In this document: positions 31,971-39,113 of the stretch, piece by piece | How positions within the stretch are numbered: position 1 is the stretch's first letter | Layout: each line of letters begins with the position of its first letter | Assembly: GCA_038150225.1 (NCBI GenBank) | Contig: JAYQWG010000015.1 | Location: forward strand, 1-51,734 | DNA length: 51,734 nucleotides | Source of the DNA: Lucifugimonas sp038150225 | Lineage (GTDB): Bacteria; Chloroflexota; Dehalococcoidia; Lucifugimonadales; Lucifugimonadaceae | Direction: 5' to 3' | Program-made: the position numbers and the translations under genes | The notes under the pieces: generated by a model | What the model was told of the DNA's origin: nothing | Seen by the model: only the letters and a program-made list of their open reading frames with translations | The model's database searches: none

Positions 31971-31984
31971 AGTCAGAGAACTGA

Positions 31985-32884
31985 CTACAGCGTTATGACC
32001 TCAGGACCGTCAGGGCCGATGTAGATGGTGTGCTCTTTCCAGCCAACGTGATCGTTTTCACCTTCGACGAGTGGTGGGTATTCATCGAGTACACCTTGTT
32101 TGGTCAATTCTTTCAACGTTCGCTCAAATGGCTTACGAGGCAAGTGAGAAAAATAACGTCGAGCGATTGGCAATCCGTTCCATTCATTGATCGAATCGAG
32201 AACTTCGCTGTCGATCTTGTTTGAAACTTTCGGTTGCCTGGTCAATCGAAATACTTCAGGCTCTCCGTCGTCTCGAACTCGACCCCTTCCGGAAGTCGCA
32301 AAAGGTTCTATCGCAAAAATGAAACCTGCCTCCAGCTTACCTGGAGCTCCGATTCGAACGTTAGGAATTTGCGGTCGGTCGTGTAGTGTCCAATGACCTA
32401 GCCCGTGACCAGTTAAATTCAAGATCGGATTGAATCCGGCACCATCAATCACCTCACCGACGCGATCGCCAATATCGTCGACTAGCACGTTTGGTTTGCA
32501 CATGGCAATCGCAGCGTCGAGTGCATCCGAAGCAGCAGCGATCATAGAACTCCATCGACCATCCCTCGATAGATCGACAGAAACTCCGGTGTCGGTAACG
32601 TAGCCATCGATGTGGGCACCAACGTCTATTTTCACGAGGTCGTTTTCTTCAAAACGAGTTTTGTCAGTTGGCGATGAACAGTAGTGAGCAGCTACGTGAT
32701 TTCGACTGGTCTGCGCCGGAAACGAAGGCAACGCTCCGGCATCACAGATACGCTCTTCCATACCTTTCTGCAACTCACGTAGGAGTACACCAGGAGCGAT
32801 ATTTTGTGCTGCCCAGTTCCGTGCATCGGCTGCGATCTTCCCAGCCTTGCGGAATATTTCGAGTTCTTCAGGGGTAGGAATCAC
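31985..32884 (-). CDS. Type II (archaeal-type) methionine aminopeptidase
   Basis: An M24-fold di-metal peptidase of 299 residues that would remove the N-terminal Met from new proteins. The motifs match the archaeal/eukaryal type II enzyme rather than bacterial type I: FPAQTSRNHVAAHY, LVKIDVGAHIDGYVTDTG with the two metal Asp, LTGHGLGHWTLHDRPQIPNV with the His, FAIEPFATSGRGRVRD, and C-terminal GWKEHTIYI with the last Glu. The usual type II insert before the last strands is present. The frame opens at 32977, but GTG at 32884 overlaps the PhyH stop as GTGA and gives the normal ~295-residue length, so that start is chosen. It is coupled to the PhyH gene. No type I MetAP is in the window. Confidence 0.88.
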   Translation of the reverse strand: MIPTPEELEIFRKAGKIAADARNWAAQNIAPGVLLRELQKGMEERICDAGALPSFPAQTSRNHVAAHYCSSPTDKTRFEENDLVKIDVGAHIDGYVTDTGVSVDLSRDGRWSSMIAAASDALDAAIAMCKPNVLVDDIGDRVGEVIDGAGFNPILNLTGHGLGHWTLHDRPQIPNVRIGAPGKLEAGFIFAIEPFATSGRGRVRDDGEPEVFRLTRQPKVSNKIDSEVLDSINEWNGLPIARRYFSHLPRKPFERTLKELTKQGVLDEYPPLVEGENDHVGWKEHTIYIGPDGPEVITL

Positions 32885-33858
32885 GCGCAGGCCGAATCGT
32901 CGAGGTTCCACCTGTTGAAAGTGGGTTGTTCGCCTGACGCTAGAGAGTCCCGGGCGTGCTGCCACATTTCGAACCAAGCTTGAGGATCATGCAGTTCCGA
33001 GTCCGGGTTGGATGAACTCCTGGCGACGAAACCTGGGAAGACTTCACGACCGGTTGCCTCGCCGGTTGGTTGGTATCGAAGGTCGAAACTCCACCTGATT
33101 CTATCACTCACATTCGGAAGAGCTGCATGAACAGTCTTCTTTGTCAGAAGCAATGCCCCACCTTTTTTTACAGGCACGGGCATTGAGTCGCCCACATCGA
33201 ATAGAGTCTCAGGAATTTGCAGACCAGGACGATCCTTGTAGCCAGGGCAATGCGTAAGGAGTTCGCCGCGGTGAGAGCCCGGGACAACCGTCAAACAGCC
33301 GTTTTCAACACTGGCGTCCATCAAAGGAAACCACACAGTCAGTAAGTTGGTGTCGTCAGCTTCTGCGTTGATTACGCCGGCATCCTGATGCCACGGTGTT
33401 GCGCCGAACATTACGTTGCCATCTTTATCTCTAGGTGACTGATCTTCGGGAACTTTGATACGCACGTGTTGCACTGGATTCGAGTAAACCTCGGAGCCAA
33501 CCAGCGATTCGGCAACATCAAGTACGCCGGGAGCCGTCAACGCTCGAAATACGGCTGGTCCCGCCCAGAATGGAGTATCGGGTTTGACGCCGTTTTGAGG
33601 AAGCGAGAAATCGAAGTATTGGTTATGAACTTCGCCAGACTCGCTGTAGATCTTGGTAACGCGGTCGCTGAATTCAAGTTCAGAGTAGGTAGAAGAAATC
33701 TTGCCTTCAGCAATAAGATCTTCTGCCAGTCGGTCGAGAACATCAGCGTATTCGGCAATAACGGGATCGATAGTTTCTTCAGGGTCGAATACATCGTCGA
33801 CGTGAATGAAACCATATTCTTCGAAATGCTCTTTTTGTTCCGATGTAAGCGCCGGCAA
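32881..33858 (-). CDS. Phytanoyl-CoA dioxygenase (PhyH) family protein
   Basis: A 325-residue Fe(II)/2-oxoglutarate oxygenase. The iron triad is H157 and D159 in PWHQD and H244 in KTVHAALPN, and R255 (SDRIRWSFD) fits the 2-oxoglutarate carboxylate. NGCLTVVPGSHRGEL is a typical PhyH strand. PhyH enzymes hydroxylate acyl-CoAs, osmolytes or secondary metabolites, so the substrate is open. The start is TTG at 33858. A terminator-like hairpin ends only seven bases before it, and its 3' arm (UUAGGGG) includes the only Shine-Dalgarno-like sequence, so the hairpin may control expression. Its stop overlaps the MetAP start. Confidence 0.87.
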   Translation of the reverse strand: MPALTSEQKEHFEEYGFIHVDDVFDPEETIDPVIAEYADVLDRLAEDLIAEGKISSTYSELEFSDRVTKIYSESGEVHNQYFDFSLPQNGVKPDTPFWAGPAVFRALTAPGVLDVAESLVGSEVYSNPVQHVRIKVPEDQSPRDKDGNVMFGATPWHQDAGVINAEADDTNLLTVWFPLMDASVENGCLTVVPGSHRGELLTHCPGYKDRPGLQIPETLFDVGDSMPVPVKKGGALLLTKKTVHAALPNVSDRIRWSFDLRYQPTGEATGREVFPGFVARSSSNPDSELHDPQAWFEMWQHARDSLASGEQPTFNRWNLDDSACA

Positions 33859-33903
33859 AACAAAACCCCTAACGCAGCGAAATATCTCACGCTGATTTAG
33901 GGG
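33857..33903 (-). terminator. Terminator/attenuator hairpin immediately before PhyH
   Basis: On the minus strand CCCCTAA (33903-33897) and CAGCG pair with CGCTG and TTAGGGG (33872-33866), with a 2x2 internal loop and a 10-nt apical loop. TTTTGTTTTG follows, and its last TTG is the PhyH start. It can end the small transcript upstream, or hide the PhyH ribosome site. Confidence 0.75.
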
Positions 33904-33909
33904 CGGATG

Positions 33910-34078
33910 TTACACCTCAACGAAACTTGCGTCAGCAGTTTCGAGAGGCTTGGTTTCGATGAACGGGTTATCGCGTTTTTGTACGGGCGTTGAGCGAGTC
34001 AGTCTCAACACCGAATCCCTGGGCTGACTCGACAGCCTTGCGAATTCCAGTGAGAGTTATTTTGATGATATTGAACAT
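33910..34078 (-). pseudogene. Small ORF split by a +1 frameshift at an A5 run (about 55 residues if restored)
   Basis: ATG at 34078 opens MFNIIKITLTGIRKAVESAQ and continues to a stop at 33970-33968 (36 residues). The +1 frame carries on with DNPFIETKPLETADASFVEV to TAA at 33912-33910. Deleting one A from the run at 33980-33976 joins the two into one protein of about 55 residues. Alternatively the second frame starts on its own at TTG 34008, with AGGGA seven bases upstream (32 residues). No ribosome site precedes the ATG at 34078. No family is recognised. A sequencing error, a decayed gene or programmed frameshifting are all possible. Confidence 0.35.
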
Positions 34079-34124
34079 GGTTGATCTGTGCTGAAAGTGC
34101 TCAGGAGTAACAGGATTTTTGAGC

Positions 34125-34155
34125 AATAAAAAACCCCTGCGTTTGCAGAGGTTGT
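34125..34155 (-). terminator. Attenuator: terminator with competing antiterminator
   Basis: AACCTCTGC and GCAGGGGTT (34140-34132) form a 9-bp stem with an AAAC loop, followed by T4ATT, 31 nt after the Cys-rich ORF. The 5' arm, extended to ACAACCTCTGC (34155-34145), can instead pair over 11 bases with GCAGGGGTTGT (34224-34214), inside that ORF. This is a mutually exclusive pair, as in amino-acid attenuators. Confidence 0.65.
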
Positions 34156-34185
34156 GGCTCGTAACTTCTGGTTATTGCTGTGATT

Positions 34186-34290
34186 TCAACAGGAACAACA
34201 AGGTGCGGCACCGACAACCCCTGCGGTCGTACAGAGACACATACACAGACATGTAGTGTTTGGGTTGTGGTTGCGCTTCGAGCTAATCAT
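34186..34290 (-). CDS. Cys-rich 34-residue peptide, possible leader peptide of an attenuator
   Basis: ATG at 34290 with GGTGGG about seven bases upstream. The peptide is MISSKRNHNPNTT, then CLCMCLC, then TTAGVVGAAP, then CCSC and TGA. Seven Cys codons, all TGT, lie at 14, 16, 18, 20, 31, 32 and 34. The antiterminator strand falls in codons 23-26. A ribosome waiting at the first Cys group would leave this strand free to pair with the terminator arm, while a ribosome at the stop codon would cover it. That fits control by Cys-tRNA charging. Other readings are a Cys-rich ribosomal peptide precursor or a small metal-binding peptide; no maturation enzyme is nearby. Confidence 0.45.
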   Translation of the reverse strand: MISSKRNHNPNTTCLCMCLCTTAGVVGAAPCCSC

Positions 34291-34303
34291 GTTCGTACCC
34301 ACC

Positions 34304-34333
34304 AGAATACCGCTGTTTTCGGGGTGCACGCAA
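34304..34333 (-). promoter_or_regulatory. Candidate promoter of the Cys-rich leader unit
   Basis: On the minus strand TTGCGT (34333-34328), an 18-bp spacer and TATTCT (34309-34304). It lies between the amidohydrolase stop and the Cys-rich ORF and would give a very short leader before the ATG at 34290. Confidence 0.3.
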
Positions 34334-34381
34334 ATTAATCAGTGGAACCAAAGTGAGATTGCTGTGAGAGCACCACGCCCT

Positions 34382-35239
34382 TTAAGCGCCGATACCGAAC
34401 AACGATTGCGCATTTTCGCCAGCAATAGCCGTTCGAGATTCGTTCGATAGATCGGCTCCAGCAAACTCGGTAAGTGCTCGCTTTTGACTGACTACGGGGT
34501 AGTCGCTTGCGAACAGGATTTTTTCGAATCCTACTGCTTTGGCAGATACTTCAAACACATCAGACCGGTACAGGAATGGAAATGCCGCAGAGTCGAAATA
34601 GACATTCTTGAGTGCGGCTTCAACTTCAGGCATCAGACCGTAAAACGGCAGTCCTCCACCGAAATGGCTGAATATGAACTTGTTGTTCGGGTAAGCATTC
34701 ACAAGAGCCATCAGAAGTTCAGGCGTGACAGTCCCCTTGCCCGGATAGCCGTGTCCAACGGGTTCCGATGTGTGTACAAGGACTGGAATATCTAAATTAC
34801 GAGTCAGGTCTAGCACCGGAGCCAGTGAAGCCAGGTCGGCATCGAGAATACCTTGAGTGTTCGGGTGGAGTTCTCCAACGCCTTTGGCCCCCAGTTCCAC
34901 GCAACGCTCGATCTCATCAACGGCTTGCTGACCCCAGAGAGGGTTCACGCTGCAAAGCGGAAGTAGGCGATCAGGGTATTCGTTCGCTATTTGAAGGTTG
35001 TAATCGTTTGACATGGCAGCCAGCTCAGGATCGGTCCATCCAAACCCCGCACACACGGAAACATCGATCGCAGACGCATTCATGGACTCGATTAACTGAT
35101 CAGCCTGAACGATCTTCGAATTCGGATTAGAGAAAAGCTCGCGAAACGTTCTGTCTGACCTCAAAAATTGATCTTTGGAGAAATTCACCTCGGGAGGCAT
35201 AACGTGAACGCATGAATCTATTTTTAGTAGGGATCCCAA
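34382..35239 (-). CDS. Amidohydrolase-2 family TIM-barrel hydrolase/decarboxylase
   Basis: A 285-residue protein of the amidohydrolase_2 family, which includes ACMS decarboxylase, 4-oxalomesaconate hydratase-like and related enzymes. VHTSEPVGHGYPGK and FSHFGGGLPFY supply the middle His ligands and LFASDYPVV the last Asp. The first metal motif is changed: where the family has D-x-H-x-H, this reads IDSCVHV, so D8 and H12 remain but the first His is C10. That may alter metal use or mark a subgroup. The start is TTG at 35239 without a clear ribosome site; the motif begins at residue 7, so the start cannot lie much further in. It is transcribed away from the DUF362 gene. Confidence 0.82.
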   Translation of the reverse strand: MGSLLKIDSCVHVMPPEVNFSKDQFLRSDRTFRELFSNPNSKIVQADQLIESMNASAIDVSVCAGFGWTDPELAAMSNDYNLQIANEYPDRLLPLCSVNPLWGQQAVDEIERCVELGAKGVGELHPNTQGILDADLASLAPVLDLTRNLDIPVLVHTSEPVGHGYPGKGTVTPELLMALVNAYPNNKFIFSHFGGGLPFYGLMPEVEAALKNVYFDSAAFPFLYRSDVFEVSAKAVGFEKILFASDYPVVSQKRALTEFAGADLSNESRTAIAGENAQSLFGIGA

Positions 35240-35392
35240 TTTGGTTGAATTACGCTTCTGGCTGGTGTGTGCACAAATTTCGACCGAAGATACACTTTAG
35301 TACTAACAAACGTGCATATCCGGCGAATATGCTTCAGGTTATACCGTACGAACTGATCTCACCGTATCAACTTATAAGGAACGCGCTCACAA

Positions 35393-36535
35393 ATGGTGTC
35401 GATGAACCGAGACGACGGTAAGGTACTAACCAAGCCCGATATCCCGCATGCTGAACCACAACTCGGAAAAGTGGCGGTTCTTTACACGTCTCCCGAGACG
35501 GTGATAGATGATTATGCTCGGCTTCTTGACCTTGCTGACTACCAGACCGCGCTGACTCCTGACATCGACACCTTTCTCAAGGTGAATATTTCCTGGCAGC
35601 ACTACTACCCAGCTTGTTCGACCGCTCCGTGGCAAATAGACGGTGTCGCCCAGAAACTAAAAGCTGATGGTTACGAGAACCTGACTGCAGCGCACAACGG
35701 AACGGTCGTTGTGAACCCTGTTGAAGGTCGTGAGAAGAACAAGCACAAGCTTGTAGAAGACAGACTGGGTCTCGATCACGTGACGCTTGACGTCCCGCCC
35801 GTGAAGTGGGTGCCATACAAGCCTTCGGCGAAGATGCTTGTGCTGGATGAGGTTTATCCAGACGGTCTTTATATTCCTGAAGTGTTCCCTGGAACAAACA
35901 TCGTTCAACTACCGACCGTCAAAACCCACGTGTTCACGACGATGACCGGTGCATTGAAGAATGCTTTTGGCGGATTGCTTCACAGGTATCGTCATTGGAC
36001 GCACGCTGTTATTCACGAAACTCTCGTTGATCTGCTTCAAATCCAGAAGGAGATACACAGCGGGTTGTTCGCTGTTATGGACGGAACATTTGCTGGTGAC
36101 GGTCCGGGACCACGAGCAATGCGGATCCACAACAAGAACATCATCCTCGCTTCTGCCGACCAGGTAGCTATTGATGCCGTTGCGGCAAAGATGATGGGCT
36201 TCGATCCAATGTCTATCCCTATGATCAGGATCGGACACGAGATGGGGCTTGGAATTGGTAAACCAGAAGAAATCGAGTTGGTAGGTGATGACGTTGCCGA
36301 CGTGAACTGGAATTTCGCTGGTAACGAGAACACGTTTGCGTCACGAGGTCAAAAACTGATCTATCACGGTCCTTTGAAGCCACTTGAAAAGATGCTGCTT
36401 CGCTCTCCGATTGCTCCCTGGGCTTACTGGGCTTCGAATTTCTATCACAACAAGTTCTGGCTACCGATGGTTGGACGCAAACGAGTTCGTGAAGCGATGA
36501 AGACTCCATGGGGCAAGCTCTTCGAGAACTACTAA
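35393..36535 (+). CDS. DUF362 domain-containing protein
   Basis: A 380-residue protein of the DUF362 family, whose function is not established; many members are fused to ferredoxin domains, but this one has no Cys cluster of the 4Fe-4S type. Family patterns are KVNISWQHYYPACSTAPW near residue 65, LPTVKTHVFTTMTGALKNAFGG (in the middle, about 180-200), MDGTFAGDGPGPRA and ILASADQVAIDAVAAKMMGF. The C-terminal region (about 320-380) is aromatic and basic. An AGGA lies 12 bases before the ATG. The gene is followed after 46 bp by the ABC-F gene. Likely cytoplasmic. Confidence 0.85.
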   Translation: MVSMNRDDGKVLTKPDIPHAEPQLGKVAVLYTSPETVIDDYARLLDLADYQTALTPDIDTFLKVNISWQHYYPACSTAPWQIDGVAQKLKADGYENLTAAHNGTVVVNPVEGREKNKHKLVEDRLGLDHVTLDVPPVKWVPYKPSAKMLVLDEVYPDGLYIPEVFPGTNIVQLPTVKTHVFTTMTGALKNAFGGLLHRYRHWTHAVIHETLVDLLQIQKEIHSGLFAVMDGTFAGDGPGPRAMRIHNKNIILASADQVAIDAVAAKMMGFDPMSIPMIRIGHEMGLGIGKPEEIELVGDDVADVNWNFAGNENTFASRGQKLIYHGPLKPLEKMLLRSPIAPWAYWASNFYHNKFWLPMVGRKRVREAMKTPWGKLFENY

Positions 36536-36581
36536 ATTAGATTATTCGATACGTTCTCCGACGCTTTAGACTGGCGTCGAT

Positions 36582-38480
36582 ATGCAACTTTCACGCCTGA
36601 TCGATATCCATGCTTCTTATGGCGCACAGCCGGTACTCAAGGGGGCGTCATTAGATATCCATAGCGGTGACCGGATTGGTCTGATCGTTGCGAACGGAAC
36701 TGGCAAAACCACCTTATTGAAAATCCTGTTAGGGATTGAGAATCCAGATTCGGGCAAGGTAGTGTGCTCTACCGATTTGCGGATCGGGTATGTGCCTCGA
36801 TATGTCGACGGTGATGACAGTACAAAAGCGATCGACTGGGTTCTAAGCGACCATGTTGAAGCTTCAGAGAATCTGAGAGAAGCTGAGCGACAACTTGCAG
36901 ATGCTGATTCAGACTCGATGCCCAGGATTCTCGATGAGTATCAGCGAACGCGGGATCATTACGACTACTTGGATGTCGATTCAGCCGAAGACTGTGTGAG
37001 CACTTTGATCGATTCACTTGGAATCGGTAGCCGGTTGCATGAGCTGCTCGGAATCTTGTCAGGGGGAGAGAAAAATGTTCTTTCTCTTGCGAAGGCGCTG
37101 CTAAATGAACCGAATCAGCTTGTTTTAGATGAACCAGGAAATCATCTAGATTTCGCCGGACTTGCCTGGCTAGAAGAATTTCTTATCAAGTTTGAAGGTG
37201 CGATCCTGATCGTATCTCACAATCGTCACACGCTAGACCGAGTAGCCAAAAGCATTTACGAACTTGGTGACGGTCAATTAGAGGGATACACCGGCGGTTA
37301 TTCCGACTACCGCGCCACGAAACTGCGCAATCTGATCGCTCAACAAGCTGACTACGCGGCTAACCAAAAGCGGCTGGCTCAACTAGAAGCGCTGGTGAAA
37401 CGACTGGAACTCACCGCCACTCCTCGAGCGGATACCAAGGCAGGAAAACGCCTTCGTGCCCGACGGTCACAGCTGGAACGAGAACAAAGTCAGGCCATTG
37501 AAAAACCTGAATCTGCCGTTTCAGCAATTACTGCTGATTTTGGTGACAATCGAACCCAGGCCAACATCGTTTTACAGATCAACGACTACTCCAAACGATT
37601 CGATGAGTTGTCACTGTTCGAGAATGCCAATCTCGAAATAACAAGTGGCGAAAGGGTCGCAATCATTGCTGGGAACGGAACCGGCAAAACGACCTTATTG
37701 AACGATGTTGTTGATAACGCTGACTGGTCGAGCTCAACTTTGCGCATTGGACCGAGCATCCGTTTGGGATACGCAGCCCAGCAACAAGAGATCCTCGATT
37801 CAGACGTCACTATTCTCGAGCAAACCATGGCAGCACCACCGGAGAGCAACGAGTCAGTCGCTTTTGCACTGCTCAGGAGCTTTTTGTTTACAAAGGAAGA
37901 TCTGACAAAGAAGGTGTCACAACTGTCAGGCGGCGAAAGAAATCGGCTTCAACTCGCGAACCTAATGAAACTCAAGCCGAACTTCCTGGTGCTGGACGAA
38001 CCCAACAACCACATGGACATCCCGGCCCGAGAGGCGATAGAAGAGGCGTTGTTGGACTACGAAGGCACCATTCTCGTCGAGAGTCACGATCGTTACTTTT
38101 TTCACAAAGTCATCGATCGTGTGGTCGAGGTTGAAGATCGAAAACTCAGATCGTTCGATGGAAGCTTTTCTGAGTACTGGCAGCAAACAAAGCGCGAAAT
38201 TGTCTTGGAATCAGGCTCGGTTAAAACACGAGGTAGTGATCGCAAGCGCAAGAAGAGTTCTTCCGAACCGGTCACTCAGTCTGATCCGAAAATCTTGAAT
38301 CTCGAACGTCGAATCGAAGAGGCAGAAGAGAACAAATCCCTGCTGGAACGTCAGGTTGCTGAAGCGTTCGAACGAAACCATCTCGATACAGGGAAGAAAT
38401 TTGCTCGCAACTTGGATAGAGCGAGCAGTTTACTCGACGATCTTTATGAAAAATGGGCTGAATTATCTGAACGTGCTTAA
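36582..38480 (+). CDS. ABC-F family ATP-binding protein (Uup/EttA-like)
   Basis: A 632-residue soluble protein with two ABC ATPase domains and no membrane segments, as in the ABC-F proteins that act on stalled ribosomes. The first Walker A is VANGTGKTT (36-44) with signature LSGGEKN and Walker B VLDEPGNHLD. The second Walker A is AGNGTGKTT with LSGGERN and VLDEPNNHMD. A charged linker lies between (about 225-300), and the C-terminal 90 residues form a predicted coiled coil like that of Uup. A TAGACT box ends nine bases before the ATG and there is no ribosome site, so a leaderless transcript is possible. The P-loop kinase gene follows after 12 bp. Confidence 0.9.
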   Translation: MQLSRLIDIHASYGAQPVLKGASLDIHSGDRIGLIVANGTGKTTLLKILLGIENPDSGKVVCSTDLRIGYVPRYVDGDDSTKAIDWVLSDHVEASENLREAERQLADADSDSMPRILDEYQRTRDHYDYLDVDSAEDCVSTLIDSLGIGSRLHELLGILSGGEKNVLSLAKALLNEPNQLVLDEPGNHLDFAGLAWLEEFLIKFEGAILIVSHNRHTLDRVAKSIYELGDGQLEGYTGGYSDYRATKLRNLIAQQADYAANQKRLAQLEALVKRLELTATPRADTKAGKRLRARRSQLEREQSQAIEKPESAVSAITADFGDNRTQANIVLQINDYSKRFDELSLFENANLEITSGERVAIIAGNGTGKTTLLNDVVDNADWSSSTLRIGPSIRLGYAAQQQEILDSDVTILEQTMAAPPESNESVAFALLRSFLFTKEDLTKKVSQLSGGERNRLQLANLMKLKPNFLVLDEPNNHMDIPAREAIEEALLDYEGTILVESHDRYFFHKVIDRVVEVEDRKLRSFDGSFSEYWQQTKREIVLESGSVKTRGSDRKRKKSSSEPVTQSDPKILNLERRIEEAEENKSLLERQVAEAFERNHLDTGKKFARNLDRASSLLDDLYEKWAELSERA

Positions 38481-38492
38481 AATCTCGAGTCC

Positions 38493-39110
38493 ATGCCACA
38501 GCCAAAAGTAATCATCATCGGCGGTCCACCTATGGTAGGAAAGTCGACCGTAGCGCGAAAGATCGCCTCTCGTCTCGAATACGGTTGCATATCTACTGAT
38601 GACATTGGTCTGGCAATAAAAAACGTCACGACTGCCGACACACATCCCAGGTCTCATTCAATGGATGGTGTCGATTATCGAGAGTATTACCAACGATGCA
38701 CTGTCGACGAACTGCTTGCTGATGGAATGGGAATGCACGATGAGATGTGGCCCGGGATTGAGGTGTCGATTCGTACCCACGCCGACTGGAGCTTTCCGGT
38801 GGTTTACGAAGGATGGGCAATGTGGCCGCCGAGTGTTGCTCAGCTGGTGAGTGAACTTGAAACCGTTCGTGCTATCTGGCTAACAGCGTCAAGCGAGTTT
38901 CTAGAAGAGAGAATTCGCTCCACTAAACGCTTCTATCAAGGTGCTTCGGACGAGGAACTGCTGATTCAGCTTTATTTACCTCGAAACATCGAGTACAACC
39001 GGTTGATGCTGGAGTCAATCGACGAATATGGTCTCGAAGCTGTGGACGTTACTGACTACGACTCAATAGATGATGTCGTTACCCGGTGTTTCGAGATTCT
39101 GGAGAACTAA
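38493..39110 (+). CDS. P-loop kinase (2-phosphoglycerate kinase/AAA_33-like)
   Basis: A 205-residue P-loop protein. Walker A is GGPPMVGKST (10-19), followed by CISTDDIG (33-40) with the Asp pair that fits the catalytic position of small-molecule kinases. ETVRAIWLTASSEFLEERI and RNIEYNRLMLE resemble the LID and later helices of the 2-phosphoglycerate kinase and zeta-toxin/chloramphenicol-phosphotransferase-like group. No antitoxin partner is seen. It lies 12 bp after the ABC-F gene and 3 bp before uxuA, so it may act on a metabolite of the same operon, such as a sugar acid, but that is inference. Confidence 0.7.
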   Translation: MPQPKVIIIGGPPMVGKSTVARKIASRLEYGCISTDDIGLAIKNVTTADTHPRSHSMDGVDYREYYQRCTVDELLADGMGMHDEMWPGIEVSIRTHADWSFPVVYEGWAMWPPSVAQLVSELETVRAIWLTASSEFLEERIRSTKRFYQGASDEELLIQLYLPRNIEYNRLMLESIDEYGLEAVDVTDYDSIDDVVTRCFEILEN

Positions 39111-39113
39111 TAA

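Larger units (their letters stand above)
31555..31984. other. Repeat-rich intergenic region with an assembly gap
   Basis: About 430 bp with no supported gene. The left part has three copies of CCTAGCCC(C/T) between 31566 and 31624. A gap follows at 31738-31837. The right part has CTCCCCCAAGTCCGGAGGGAG (arms about 10 nt), the hairpin GTGAC-TTC-GTCAC and a REP-like element. It separates the convergent hemL and MetAP genes. Confidence 0.6.
33859..34381 (-). other. Interval between the amidohydrolase and PhyH genes: small regulated unit
   Basis: 523 bp usually read as non-coding. On the minus strand it holds, in order, a candidate promoter, a Cys-rich 34-codon ORF, a terminator with a competing antiterminator, a small (frameshifted) ORF and a second terminator. 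Confidence 0.55.

Noticed and set aside
32885..32977. N-terminal extension of the MetAP frame
   Set aside because: It overlaps the PhyH coding end in another frame. The GTG at 32884 gives a GTGA overlap and the normal family length.
35212..35421. 69-codon frame overlapping the amidohydrolase start and the DUF362 start
   Set aside because: It is a shadow in the divergent promoter region without family features.
38493..39110. Zeta-type toxin of a toxin-antitoxin pair
   Set aside because: No small antitoxin gene is adjacent, and the gene lies tightly between the ABC-F gene and uxuA, which fits a metabolic kinase better.
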